Positions 21,192-30,271 of a DNA stretch of 56,407 bases are shown in pieces. The notes beneath the pieces are model-generated. The model searched no databases, was not told the origin of the DNA, and was given only the letters and a program-made list of their open reading frames with translations. The number at the start of each line of letters is the position of its first letter. Position 1 is the first letter of the stretch. A program made the translations under genes and the position numbers. Source of the stretch: Chloroflexota bacterium (lineage in GTDB: Bacteria; Chloroflexota; Anaerolineae; Anaerolineales; Villigracilaceae); contig JAKAKJ010000091.1 of the NCBI GenBank assembly GCA_021824575.1, positions 1 to 56,407 of the forward strand, read 5' to 3'.

Positions 21192-24100
21192 TTAATTTCC
21201 GTGGTCTTTCATGCCCAATTGAGCGATGGTCAGCGGAGCGCCAAGAGCATGACCAAGTTCCCGCGCTGCGATTTGAAGCACGGCCTCCACTGTCGTCGCG
21301 CTCTGGATCTTCTGGCTGATGGTGTTCAACATGGCTTCGCGTTCAGCCTGGCGTTGTGCGTGTTCGAACTGGCGGCGGTTTTCCAATACAGTGGCAATCT
21401 GCGGAGCTAACGCCGAGAACAAGCGGGTTTCCGCAGGACTGAAGTTGTGTGGTTCCTCAGCTTCCAAGATCAATGCCCCAATTTGGCGTGTGCCAATGTA
21501 AAGAGGTAGAACTGCGACCGCGCGAAGGTTCAAGCGCTTGACGAGGTCCATTGTTGTAACATCGACGCGTTTATCGGTAAATGTATCGTCAAAGAAGACA
21601 GGAGTGGGGCTTACGAACATGGGCATCACGCGAATCACATCAAGTGAATAATGCGTTCCAACAGCTGTTATTTGATGACCGGTGCCATTCCACCAATTTG
21701 CAACAACATCCAACCCATCAATAGTATTCTTTGAATCGTAGTTAAAAATCACCAGGAGGGCGCGATTGATTTTGGGGATATCCAGCGTGGTTACGGTCGC
21801 CGCGGTCAACTCCTGTAAATCGGCGGCTTGTGTCAAGCTGCGGCTGGCTTCAAACAATTTGTTTGACTGCGCAAGGGCAAGTTGCGTCTCGTTTTGCTGA
21901 CGCAAGCTTTCGATGTGAATGCTAAGCCGCTCCGCAACTGAAGTGGCAAGCTCGTTTGCCTCCACATCCGTTTCATCAACGCCAAGGATGGCCAACTTCC
22001 CTATGGCTTCATCGCGCACTTTTAACGGTAAGATCACATTCGGTTGTTCCGATAAAACTTCAGCCTGCTGTGTACAAGGCTTGACTTCCCTAAGGTCGTA
22101 CAGGAAGCCCAATTCTTCATTCGATTTAGACTCGGCATAATTTTGCCAGCCCTCGCTAGTCAGATGGCGGGCAGCTTCTTCAGCTTCGCGGCGATAACGT
22201 TCAGCATCTTCGAGCAGTCTCAGGCTTTCGATCTGTTGTGCCACTTGACGTGCAACAATATTTACAAGCTCCTGATTCTGAACACCCAGGTTTTCGGAAT
22301 CCATTTCAACAACCATGGTGCCAACCTGCTCTCCGGTAATTGAGATGGGCACTGTTATAGCATTGCCGCTCGAAGGTTGTCCGGTATTCTCCAAATCCGC
22401 AAGCGGGATAATTTTGTTCGCTTCAAAGGCGAAACCGGTTCGCTCAGGCAGATGAATGGCATCGAGGTGTTCATTCCAATTGGAACGGACCAAGCGGCGG
22501 GCCTGAGCTTCCACTTCTTTGCGGGCTTGTTCAGTTTCAGCAAGCAGTGCTGCATTCTGGATGGCAATAGCCAACTGTCCAGCCAGTGCTTCGAATCCAG
22601 ATAGCGAATCCTGGTTCAATGCACCGGCTTGTTTACTTTGCATATCCAGCACGCCCACGACCTTTTCGCCAACAATTAACGGCACGGCCATTTCGGACCG
22701 GGTATCGGGCAGGAGGGGGTTGGGAAGGAAGGAAGCACTGGCTGCTGTATCAGAGATCACCACGGAGTGTTTTTCCACCGCAGCACGCCCATTGATTGAA
22801 CTAGTGTTAAGCGGCAGACGGTGGCCGCGGTTAACCAATTCCTCGCCAACGCTTCCGGTACCAGCCTGAAGCATCAATGCATTTTGAGCAGCGTTTGTCA
22901 GATAGATTTGTACGTAATACAGATCAAATTTCGAACGGATGAGTTCTGCAGCATCTTTCAACATCACATCGAGGGCACGCACTTGCGATACAGAACGACC
23001 TACGTCTGCCGCAAGTTCAAGGCTGTGGGTACGTTCTGCCACACGTTGTTCCAAACTTCCGATCAGTTCATGCAGCTGGGCAGTCATACTGTTGAACGCC
23101 TTAGCCAGAGTGCCGATTTCATCCGTGGTTTCTACAATCGCTCTGCGTTCAAGATTGCCGTCTGCAATGGCAATGGCTGTCTCTGTTAATCTGGTGATCG
23201 GCCGCACTGTGGAGTTGATAAGTTGAACGATGACAAAGCCGCCAAGGACTATGGCAACAAGACTTGCCAGGATGGTAATGAAGAGATTCCAATTCTCGGC
23301 GGCAACCGCATCAGTGCGGTCTGAGATTATTTCCAAAACACCGATTACCTTACCGGAGAAATCCTTCAAAGGGAAACTGAGAACCCCATAATTTCTACGA
23401 TTGATACTTAAGTTGGATATAACCGATTCGCCTGCTAATACACGCGGATACACTGCAGGATTCACATATATAGGATTGGCACTCGTGCCGGCTTGATACA
23501 ATAACTCATCTGTCGGACCGGCAACCTGGTTGACAGCACCCTGGAAGGTGGCAGTCTGTGCAGCCTTCTTATCCAGCATGATTTGAACATCCACGTTATA
23601 TTGTTTTTTGATGGTGTTCAAAAAGTCTGGGCCAATATCAATACCAACATCGATAACGCCAATGTGCTTTCCAAGATAGGTTACCGGCGCTTCGCCTCGA
23701 ACTCCCAAGCCACCACGGCCAATTTCTGTACCGCTGACCGCCACCTGTTCAGTATTGGCCTTTACAACCGTAGCCCGAAAAGAGGAGAGGTCATCACCAT
23801 ACTGATCCAATTGATGAAGACGAAGGAAGGATGTCGCAGGCGGCAGGACAAATTGATATTGTTTGACGGCAAAATCCTTTTGTACCGCATCAAAGGTCGG
23901 TAATGTAATGTCGGTGAGATATTGACGGTTGCCAGAGGCAAAAGCAGCCTGAGCCCCCGGATTGTTTGCCATTTCGGTAGCAAGGCCCAAAGCCAGATTG
24001 CTCAAGCCGTCGATCTGGTTCAGGACAGCGCTTTGGATGTTCTCCAGACCCTGCGCTTCATTCGCCTGATTCTTCTGTGCATTGCCATAGAAGTTGTAAC

Positions 24101-24236
24101 TGACCAATCCGATTGCAAACAATATAGTCACCGCGAGAATGGGGATAAGCAATTTTCGTGAAAGACTCAGGCCTCTCCAGAAAGAAGAAACAGTGGAGCT
24201 GATATTTACGGGATTAATAGAGGATGTCTTGTTCAT
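21192..24236 (-). CDS. Membrane receptor: Cache-HAMP-GAF with tandem GAF-like modules, no kinase
   Basis: A 1014-residue protein. A membrane helix near residues 28-50 (LLIPILAVTILFAIGLVSYN), an extracytoplasmic Cache-like sensor to about 320, a second helix (ITILASLVAIVLGGFVIV), HAMP (PITRLTETAIAIADGNLERR) and a coiled coil come first. Then come a GAF (about 410-560), two GAF-like modules with the linker motif EEAARHLTSEGWQNY, and a last GAF. It ends in the tail TISQKIQSATTVEAVLQ ... RELGHALG, shared with the next two upstream genes. No HisKA or HATPase is present, so it must signal through another protein. Ligand unknown. Confidence 0.9.
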   Translation of the reverse strand: MNKTSSINPVNISSTVSSFWRGLSLSRKLLIPILAVTILFAIGLVSYNFYGNAQKNQANEAQGLENIQSAVLNQIDGLSNLALGLATEMANNPGAQAAFASGNRQYLTDITLPTFDAVQKDFAVKQYQFVLPPATSFLRLHQLDQYGDDLSSFRATVVKANTEQVAVSGTEIGRGGLGVRGEAPVTYLGKHIGVIDVGIDIGPDFLNTIKKQYNVDVQIMLDKKAAQTATFQGAVNQVAGPTDELLYQAGTSANPIYVNPAVYPRVLAGESVISNLSINRRNYGVLSFPLKDFSGKVIGVLEIISDRTDAVAAENWNLFITILASLVAIVLGGFVIVQLINSTVRPITRLTETAIAIADGNLERRAIVETTDEIGTLAKAFNSMTAQLHELIGSLEQRVAERTHSLELAADVGRSVSQVRALDVMLKDAAELIRSKFDLYYVQIYLTNAAQNALMLQAGTGSVGEELVNRGHRLPLNTSSINGRAAVEKHSVVISDTAASASFLPNPLLPDTRSEMAVPLIVGEKVVGVLDMQSKQAGALNQDSLSGFEALAGQLAIAIQNAALLAETEQARKEVEAQARRLVRSNWNEHLDAIHLPERTGFAFEANKIIPLADLENTGQPSSGNAITVPISITGEQVGTMVVEMDSENLGVQNQELVNIVARQVAQQIESLRLLEDAERYRREAEEAARHLTSEGWQNYAESKSNEELGFLYDLREVKPCTQQAEVLSEQPNVILPLKVRDEAIGKLAILGVDETDVEANELATSVAERLSIHIESLRQQNETQLALAQSNKLFEASRSLTQAADLQELTAATVTTLDIPKINRALLVIFNYDSKNTIDGLDVVANWWNGTGHQITAVGTHYSLDVIRVMPMFVSPTPVFFDDTFTDKRVDVTTMDLVKRLNLRAVAVLPLYIGTRQIGALILEAEEPHNFSPAETRLFSALAPQIATVLENRRQFEHAQRQAEREAMLNTISQKIQSATTVEAVLQIAARELGHALGAPLTIAQLGMKDHGN

Positions 24237-24278
24237 CTTTTCTCTCCAAAAACATGGCTGAAAATTCTCTTACCACGT

Positions 24279-26735
24279 TCAGTTCTGGCGAATGTCGTTG
24301 TCTCCACTTGGGTGCCTTGTAATACTGGCGCTGACTCGTGGTGCACCAAGCGCTAGACCAACTTCGCGAATAGCAGTTTGCAGAGCATCTCCCACTGATG
24401 CCGTGCGCTGGATCTTCTGACCGATGGTATTGACCATTTCCTCTAGATCCGCTTTTGTTTTTGTCTCAATATAAGCCTGGGCACTTTGCAAAGCAGTAGC
24501 GATTTGGGAAGCAAGGGTCATTTGGATATTGGCATCTTGATCGCTGAATGCATCCACATGATCAGCCTGTACATCCAATACGCCGAGCAATTCATCACCC
24601 ACGATCATTGGCACTGCAAGTTCCGCACGCGTTTCAGGAAGAAGCGGATTAGGCAGCCAGTCTGGGTCATTAAGAACATCATTAATGATCACCGGCTTAC
24701 GAGTCCGTGCCGCGCGTGCAACCAGCGATTGTTCCTGAGCAATCGGGATGGAGGTGGTGCCGTGCGTACCTTCATGAACATCTCCTTCCTTCCAACCGCA
24801 AGCCACAATTTGCAAATCCTTGCCTTCCCTTTGAAAAGTGAAGACATGAGCGTGATACAAACCAAAACCGCGTTGGGTCAGGTGTACTGCCGTTGCCAAC
24901 ATTTGGAGCGGATCACGGATAGTGGCTATAGTTGTACTGATGGATGCGACTGTTGCGAGGTCCTTCGTACGGGCAGCCACACGCTCTTCAAGTGAAACGA
25001 TCAAGTCACGCAGACGGGATGTCATGTTGTTGAAGGTTTGCGACAATACACCGATCTCATCGGTTGATTCCACTTTGGCCTGCGCTTCAAGATCACCAGC
25101 GGCAACCTGCTCGGCTACTGTGGCAAGACGCACCAATGGCCGTGAGAGAATCTGTGCCAATCCAATTGCTGCTAATGATGCCAAAACGGTGATGACAACG
25201 GCTAAGATCAGGTTGTTTTGTGTTTGTGCAGTGATAGGTTGAAAAGCTTCCTCTTGGTCTTCCTGGGTTACTACATACCAGCCCAGGTTTTTAATGAATT
25301 TCGATTCCTCGCTGGAACCTGGGGTGGAGACACTCGCCATACTAACCACGCTGGGAACATTATCGAGGGGAGCCACTTGGTATTTCTCACTCGTACCGAG
25401 CAAGGCTGTTATATCGGTACCGGCTTTTTCAACGGTGAGTTCATATTTACCGCTATCGGTAGGAACGAGTTTAATCTGCTGACCATCGGGCAAGAAAATG
25501 CTGGTCTGGCCTGTTTTGCCAAACAGCCCTGCACTTAGTACGTTGCCCAGCGCGTTGATATTGACAGTCGTTCGCAAGACACCGACAACCTGGTTGCTGT
25601 ATGGCGACTTCACTGCCACCGCCATATTCATGGACAGCACTTTGGAACTGGCATCGAACTCTGGCTGGCCTATATATTCTCCATTCTTATAAGCTGCCTG
25701 CCACCAATCTTCATCAGACTGGAGGTAATCGGATGTACGATCGGTTGTAGCTATGCTGACACCTGGCAAGTCAGTAAGAAATACTTCAACGTTCTCAGGG
25801 TATTTGGCTTGAAACTTGAGCAATTCTGCGGATAGGGGGTCACTTAGAACCCGCGCCACCAAGGGGTCGGAATTGTTATTGGCCGCATCCGCATTTTTCC
25901 ATTCCTGGTCAAGGGTATTGATCTCGGTTTGGCTGAGATTGTCCCCTATTGTGCCAGCAAATGCCCGTTGCTGAACCGCCTGTGACAGTGCAAGCGTGTT
26001 AAGCAGACCCAACTCATTGACTAGAGTTTGCCCGACCGCATTAGCCTGTCCGGCAGAAATAATAGACAAGTTGTTCCCAACCGCATTCGTCAAGGCGGTT
26101 CTGGAGGAACGATCAACAAAAAAGACAATGCTTCCCGCCGTAACAATTGTGACTAGCACGAAGGAAACAATTAACTTGGTTTGCAGTGAGAAATTCCGGA
26201 ACTGGCGAATCGTCTGATACGCATAGAGCAAGATAACGCCGCCCAAGATGAAGGGCAGAAAAACGCGAATAGGCTCTGGTTGCGGAAAACGATATGCTGG
26301 TCCAAACAAATCCAAAAGAAATGCAGCTACGCCGCTCGCCATACCTAGAACGCTTGCTCGAGTGGCTGCTCTGCTGGATAATGTCTGACCGGCAATGATA
26401 GATACCAGGATAGCAATGCTTACGCCAACAAGCAAGCCGATTCCTTCGATCAAAGCCACTGCACCTATAAAGGTCACTTGAATTGCGGCCAGAAGTATCC
26501 AAACTCCCCATGACATACGGTCACGGCGAATGAAAACCATGGCAACTACAATCGCAACGGCCAGCAACCAGATATCCGCACTCCAAACATAAAGCTGCCA
26601 GGCGCCAATTGTCAGGGCCAGATAAAGGTAAAAAGACGCAGCTATGATGGAAGCGGGTAAACCGATCAACGCTATGCGCCAGGCATTGCGCGTCTGGGAT
26701 GATGTGTTTTCAGGAAGACGGAATAGATTATTCAT
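24279..26735 (-). CDS. Membrane receptor: polytopic N-terminus, Cache, HAMP, GAF, no kinase
   Basis: About 818 residues. The first 190 hold about six membrane helices resembling a MASE-type sensor. Another helix (KLIVSFVLVTIVTAGSIVFF) leads into an extracytoplasmic dCache-like domain of about 300 residues. After it come a helix (LILAVVITVLASLAAIGLAQ), HAMP (RPLVRLATVAEQVAAGDLEA), a coiled coil and one GAF. The tail TIGQKIQRTASVGDALQ ... EVGLALG is shared with the neighbours. No catalytic domain. I start at ATG 26735, 14 bases after the previous stop, with AGGAAG before it. It combines two sensory inputs, one within and one outside the membrane. Confidence 0.85.
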   Translation of the reverse strand: MNNLFRLPENTSSQTRNAWRIALIGLPASIIAASFYLYLALTIGAWQLYVWSADIWLLAVAIVVAMVFIRRDRMSWGVWILLAAIQVTFIGAVALIEGIGLLVGVSIAILVSIIAGQTLSSRAATRASVLGMASGVAAFLLDLFGPAYRFPQPEPIRVFLPFILGGVILLYAYQTIRQFRNFSLQTKLIVSFVLVTIVTAGSIVFFVDRSSRTALTNAVGNNLSIISAGQANAVGQTLVNELGLLNTLALSQAVQQRAFAGTIGDNLSQTEINTLDQEWKNADAANNNSDPLVARVLSDPLSAELLKFQAKYPENVEVFLTDLPGVSIATTDRTSDYLQSDEDWWQAAYKNGEYIGQPEFDASSKVLSMNMAVAVKSPYSNQVVGVLRTTVNINALGNVLSAGLFGKTGQTSIFLPDGQQIKLVPTDSGKYELTVEKAGTDITALLGTSEKYQVAPLDNVPSVVSMASVSTPGSSEESKFIKNLGWYVVTQEDQEEAFQPITAQTQNNLILAVVITVLASLAAIGLAQILSRPLVRLATVAEQVAAGDLEAQAKVESTDEIGVLSQTFNNMTSRLRDLIVSLEERVAARTKDLATVASISTTIATIRDPLQMLATAVHLTQRGFGLYHAHVFTFQREGKDLQIVACGWKEGDVHEGTHGTTSIPIAQEQSLVARAARTRKPVIINDVLNDPDWLPNPLLPETRAELAVPMIVGDELLGVLDVQADHVDAFSDQDANIQMTLASQIATALQSAQAYIETKTKADLEEMVNTIGQKIQRTASVGDALQTAIREVGLALGAPRVSASITRHPSGDNDIRQN

Positions 26736-26749
26736 GTATATTCTTCCTC

Positions 26750-28642
26750 TCAATTCTTATTTTCAGCTTCAGCGGACTGTGCAGGCCGGTCAATAGCCAC
26801 CAAAGTCGGCTTCATCCCGAGAGCATGTCCCAGTTCGCGAGCAGTGACCTGCAATGCGGCTTCTACGGTAATGGTATTTTGGATTTTTTGGGTGATTAGG
26901 TTAAGTGCTTCTTGTTGCCTGGCGCGCTGAGCCGTGAGTTCTTCCAGGCGCTTGCGCTCGGTAATATCCTGATTGGCGCCATAGTAGCGGATGATACGAC
27001 CGTTGCTATCTCGTTCGATATGCACATTTACTGAGATATATCCTATTCCACCATCCGCATATAGAACGCGGTGTTCCAGGTGGGTGCTATAGTGTCGGTC
27101 TGTGGAGGCCAAGGCTTTCTCAATTTCTTGGCCAACCAACGGAACATCATCAGGATGAACCAGGCGCTCTGCATATTGAGCAGACGATAACTCATATCCG
27201 CCTTCACGTTCCGCCGTCGTGTGAAAGATCGCGTAGAAGTGATCATTGAATATAAATCGATCTCGCGTCACGTCATATTCCCAATTGGCGAGTTTGGCAA
27301 TGTCCAGCGCCTCAGATAGTTGCGCTGCCGTTCGCTGAGTCTCTGCATATTGGCGGATATTTTGCAGGGCCAATGCCACCTGGTTTGCAATGGAGCCGAT
27401 CATTTCGGCATCCTGGTCAGTCAGGCTATTGACCTCGGCGTTTTGCACATCCAAAACTCCAAGAACTTGATTGCCCAGCAAAATAGGTACGGCAATTTCC
27501 GATTTGGTGTTTGGCAATAGAGGATTGGGCAACCAGTTGGGATCAGCACCGGTATCTGGAACGATCATGGCAGATTTCGATTCAGCTGCACGGCCCACGA
27601 GACCTTTTCCAATCGAAATTTTATGACCGCGCTCCAAAAGACGTTTTCCCGCTTCTCCAGTACCGCCGGTCATGATCAGATTTTTGCCTGTATCATCTGC
27701 CAGATAAATATGAGCATGATAATAATTGAAAGCAGATTGAAGTTGATTAACCACTTCCACGGCAAGCTGTCCACTATCCGTAATGGAAGAAATACGACGG
27801 CTCACTTCTCCCGCTGTGGCAAGCGCTTTGGTGCGATCTGCCACACGCTGTTCCAGTTCCACAAGGGTCTGCGCCAATTCGTTTGTAATCTGGTTGAAGG
27901 TCTGGGCAAGCAGGCTCAGTTCATCTGTTCCCTCCGATGGGATTGATGTTCCCTTTCGTTCTAAGCGGAAACTTTCTGCGCCCTTGTGCAGTTCTGAAAT
28001 TGGTGCGGTAATACTTCGTTGAACAGCTGATGCAATTGCAATTGCCAACAAAATAAGAGCCAAATAACCAACGACCAAAATAATCAAACGCTGCTGGGCC
28101 AGCACCAAAGCCGTATTGTTCGCCTCGTCGGTCTGGGTCTGGTTGGTAGTCAAAACTGAACGTATTTGCTGTTCCAGATCAAATTCTAGACGATAGGAGT
28201 TGGATAACAGTGTATTGACATCGGCCGATCTGCCTTCAGTATAAGCCGTCTGTGCATCCGTAATGAGCGTGCTGTAACTCACCAATCCGGCCAATATGTT
28301 CGCGGTGGCTGTTTTCTGAGCAGGATCTGTGATCAAGAGGCGCACAGCCTCGATGGAGTGCAAGGCATCGCTGGCATTGGCCAGTGATTCGTTCGTGCTG
28401 GGCGCGAGGTTATCCGCAAAACGCATCGCATTGACGCGCGAGGAAAGGATGTCCGACAAAGCCAGGTTAAGTAGCTGGTTGGATTTTGTATCCACGTTGG
28501 CGAGGTGCTGAATACGGTCTGTTAGCGACAGGTAATTGAGAACAGAGAGTAGGACGGCCACCATCAAAAAAGCCAAAAGAATAATGAAACTTCCCACTAC
28601 CCTAGTGCGTACCGATAGCCGGCGCAGAAAATGAATGAGCAT
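26750..28642 (-). CDS. Membrane receptor: HAMP-GAF-PAS, no kinase
   Basis: A 630-residue protein. Two membrane helices (about 15-37 and 186-208) flank a helical extracytoplasmic domain of about 150 residues, the layout of four-helix-bundle receptors. HAMP ([17 protein letters not shown]), a coiled coil, a GAF (about 285-425) and a PAS/PAC pair (about 440-575, ending [20 protein letters not shown]) follow. The C-terminal tail [17 protein letters not shown] ... ARELGHALG is shared with the two receptors downstream. It has no kinase or output domain. It follows the binding-lipoprotein gene by 75 bp, so that lipoprotein may present a ligand to it. Confidence 0.88.
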   Translation of the reverse strand: MLIHFLRRLSVRTRVVGSFIILLAFLMVAVLLSVLNYLSLTDRIQHLANVDTKSNQLLNLALSDILSSRVNAMRFADNLAPSTNESLANASDALHSIEAVRLLITDPAQKTATANILAGLVSYSTLITDAQTAYTEGRSADVNTLLSNSYRLEFDLEQQIRSVLTTNQTQTDEANNTALVLAQQRLIILVVGYLALILLAIAIASAVQRSITAPISELHKGAESFRLERKGTSIPSEGTDELSLLAQTFNQITNELAQTLVELEQRVADRTKALATAGEVSRRISSITDSGQLAVEVVNQLQSAFNYYHAHIYLADDTGKNLIMTGGTGEAGKRLLERGHKISIGKGLVGRAAESKSAMIVPDTGADPNWLPNPLLPNTKSEIAVPILLGNQVLGVLDVQNAEVNSLTDQDAEMIGSIANQVALALQNIRQYAETQRTAAQLSEALDIAKLANWEYDVTRDRFIFNDHFYAIFHTTAEREGGYELSSAQYAERLVHPDDVPLVGQEIEKALASTDRHYSTHLEHRVLYADGGIGYISVNVHIERDSNGRIIRYYGANQDITERKRLEELTAQRARQQEALNLITQKIQNTITVEAALQVTARELGHALGMKPTLVAIDRPAQSAEAENKN

Positions 28643-28717
28643 AGTGCCTCCAGAAATTTCTACCTGAGAGTACAGACAAAACGTTATCCGGGCGACAGGG
28701 AAACTTTGTCAAGCCTC

Positions 28718-29716
28718 CTACTTTGAGGCACTGTCCCAGAATTTGTTGGTCATCACATCAGCGGGTTGTACGGCGCCTTTGAGGATGCCAAACTGCAACA
28801 AGGTGTCGATAGTTCGCTGAAGGGCCGCATCATCGGAACGGCCCAGTTGAGGTCCCTGAACCAGTTTGGCGATTTCCGTCATCATGGATAACTGGTGCTG
28901 TCTGGTCTGCTCACCGGTCTTGTCATATCTCAGAACGATGTCAACCGCTTCACTGGGATGGGCTATCGCGTACTGCCATCCCTTCAGACTTGCGCGGACC
29001 ATGCGTGTACACAGATCTGGATTCTGGTCAACAGTTGTCTTGGATGTAAAAAGGACGTCTCCGGGGAAATCCAATCCGTAATTGGCATAATCTATGATGT
29101 TGATATCTTCCGGGGCAATGCCACTTTCCAGGACGGAGTAATATTCGTTGTAGCTCATAGCCGATGCCACATCTAAATCTCCCTTAATGAACGGGGTCAT
29201 GCTGTAACCCTGCTGAACCAGGGTGAAATCATTCTTTGAGATTCCCTCTTTGGCGGTCAAAGCATCGAATTGTGCCTCCCAGCTTCCAAGCCAGACACCG
29301 ACTTTCTTTCCCTTTAAATCTGCCGGACTCAGGATACCTGATGATTTTTTGGCAATAAGAAGAAGGCCATTTTTCTGTTGGATCTGGGCAATACCTATAA
29401 CTGGCTTGTTACCTTGCACAGCCACGGCCAAATCCGCGAGCAGGGAGGTGCCGAAGTCACGCGTACCGGAAGCGACCAGATCAAGCGGACTCACATCGGG
29501 GCCTCCCGGGATGATGGTAAGGTCTATCCCCTCGTCCTTGTACCAGCCTTTATCTAGAGCGACATAATAACCGGCAAACTGAGCTTGGGTGACCCACTGC
29601 AATTGCAGTGTAACCGGCGTCAACTTAGGCTGGGCTGGTACACTTTGCCCGCTGCAAGCTGTAAGAGTTACTATGAGAGCTATTGCAATTTGAAGAATTA
29701 ACCATTGGGTTTTCAT
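28718..29716 (-). CDS. NMT1/THI5-type substrate-binding lipoprotein
   Basis: About 332 residues. A lipoprotein signal with lipobox LTAC (IALIVTLTACSGQ) is followed by a periplasmic-binding fold of the NMT1/THI5 type: VTLQLQWVTQAQFAGYYVALDKGWYKDEGIDL, GTRDFGTSLLADLAVAVQ, and LKGKKVGVWLGSWEAQFDALTAKEGI. Relatives bind pyrimidine thiamin precursors, riboflavin or alkylsulfonates for ABC import. No permease or ATPase gene accompanies it; it lies among receptor genes instead, which suggests a sensory binding protein. I start at ATG 29716, with AAGGAG before it; the longer in-frame form overlaps the upstream gene. Confidence 0.87.
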   Translation of the reverse strand: MKTQWLILQIAIALIVTLTACSGQSVPAQPKLTPVTLQLQWVTQAQFAGYYVALDKGWYKDEGIDLTIIPGGPDVSPLDLVASGTRDFGTSLLADLAVAVQGNKPVIGIAQIQQKNGLLLIAKKSSGILSPADLKGKKVGVWLGSWEAQFDALTAKEGISKNDFTLVQQGYSMTPFIKGDLDVASAMSYNEYYSVLESGIAPEDINIIDYANYGLDFPGDVLFTSKTTVDQNPDLCTRMVRASLKGWQYAIAHPSEAVDIVLRYDKTGEQTRQHQLSMMTEIAKLVQGPQLGRSDDAALQRTIDTLLQFGILKGAVQPADVMTNKFWDSASK

Positions 29717-29739
29717 ATTATTCTCCTTAATTGTGATCA

Positions 29740-30258
29740 TCAAAAAATTACATCGGTTGGATTTTTCTCAGTCGTACTCGCTTCGCGCACTTCAAGTCCA
29801 ATGCTTAATGTGTTGGCAACCTTCTTGAGCGGATCAGTAACCACGCCAACGCCTACTGGATCAGGGGCCGGCCCAAAGGCCGCCGAGAAGCCCGCTTCCT
29901 CCAAATCTTTTTTGGCCTGAACAGCTGATGCCATCCTAATAGCAATAACCAAAGCCACTTTCTGCATTTTCGGGCCCTGCAGAATCGGGTTGTGGGCCGC
30001 AACATTTGCGGCAAGCCCGCTATAGATGTAGATCACATTCTCGCTCTCAACGTAGCTAGACTCAGCCATGCCCATGTTGAAGCCAGCCATTGTCGAACTA
30101 AAAGCACTCAGACCAGATAGAATACCCACATAATATGCTTTGGATTGTAGAGCGCCACCGCGCCTGCTCAATAGCAGGGCACTAAAACAAACCGTATGAT
30201 AGGTATCCATAGTATTCGCGTCTTTCCATTTATCTTCACTTACTGAATATTGCTTCAT
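29740..30258 (-). CDS. Hypothetical protein (172 aa)
   Basis: A 172-residue protein I do not recognise. It starts MKQYSVSEDKWKDANTMDTY and has a small-residue-rich middle (YYVGILSGLSAFSSTMAGFN, IYSGLAANVAAHNP) that is only weakly hydrophobic, then KVALVIAIRMASAVQAKKDL and a Gly/Pro/Val-rich stretch (FGPAPDPVGVGVVTDPLKK). No signal peptide is clear. It lies 13 bp after the hybrid kinase gene and 23 bp before the binding-lipoprotein start, so it belongs to the operon. It might be an adapter or a small sensory protein; nothing in the sequence decides this. Confidence 0.6.
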   Translation of the reverse strand: MKQYSVSEDKWKDANTMDTYHTVCFSALLLSRRGGALQSKAYYVGILSGLSAFSSTMAGFNMGMAESSYVESENVIYIYSGLAANVAAHNPILQGPKMQKVALVIAIRMASAVQAKKDLEEAGFSAAFGPAPDPVGVGVVTDPLKKVANTLSIGLEVREASTTEKNPTDVIF

Positions 30259-30271
30259 CTTCTTTTTAGAT

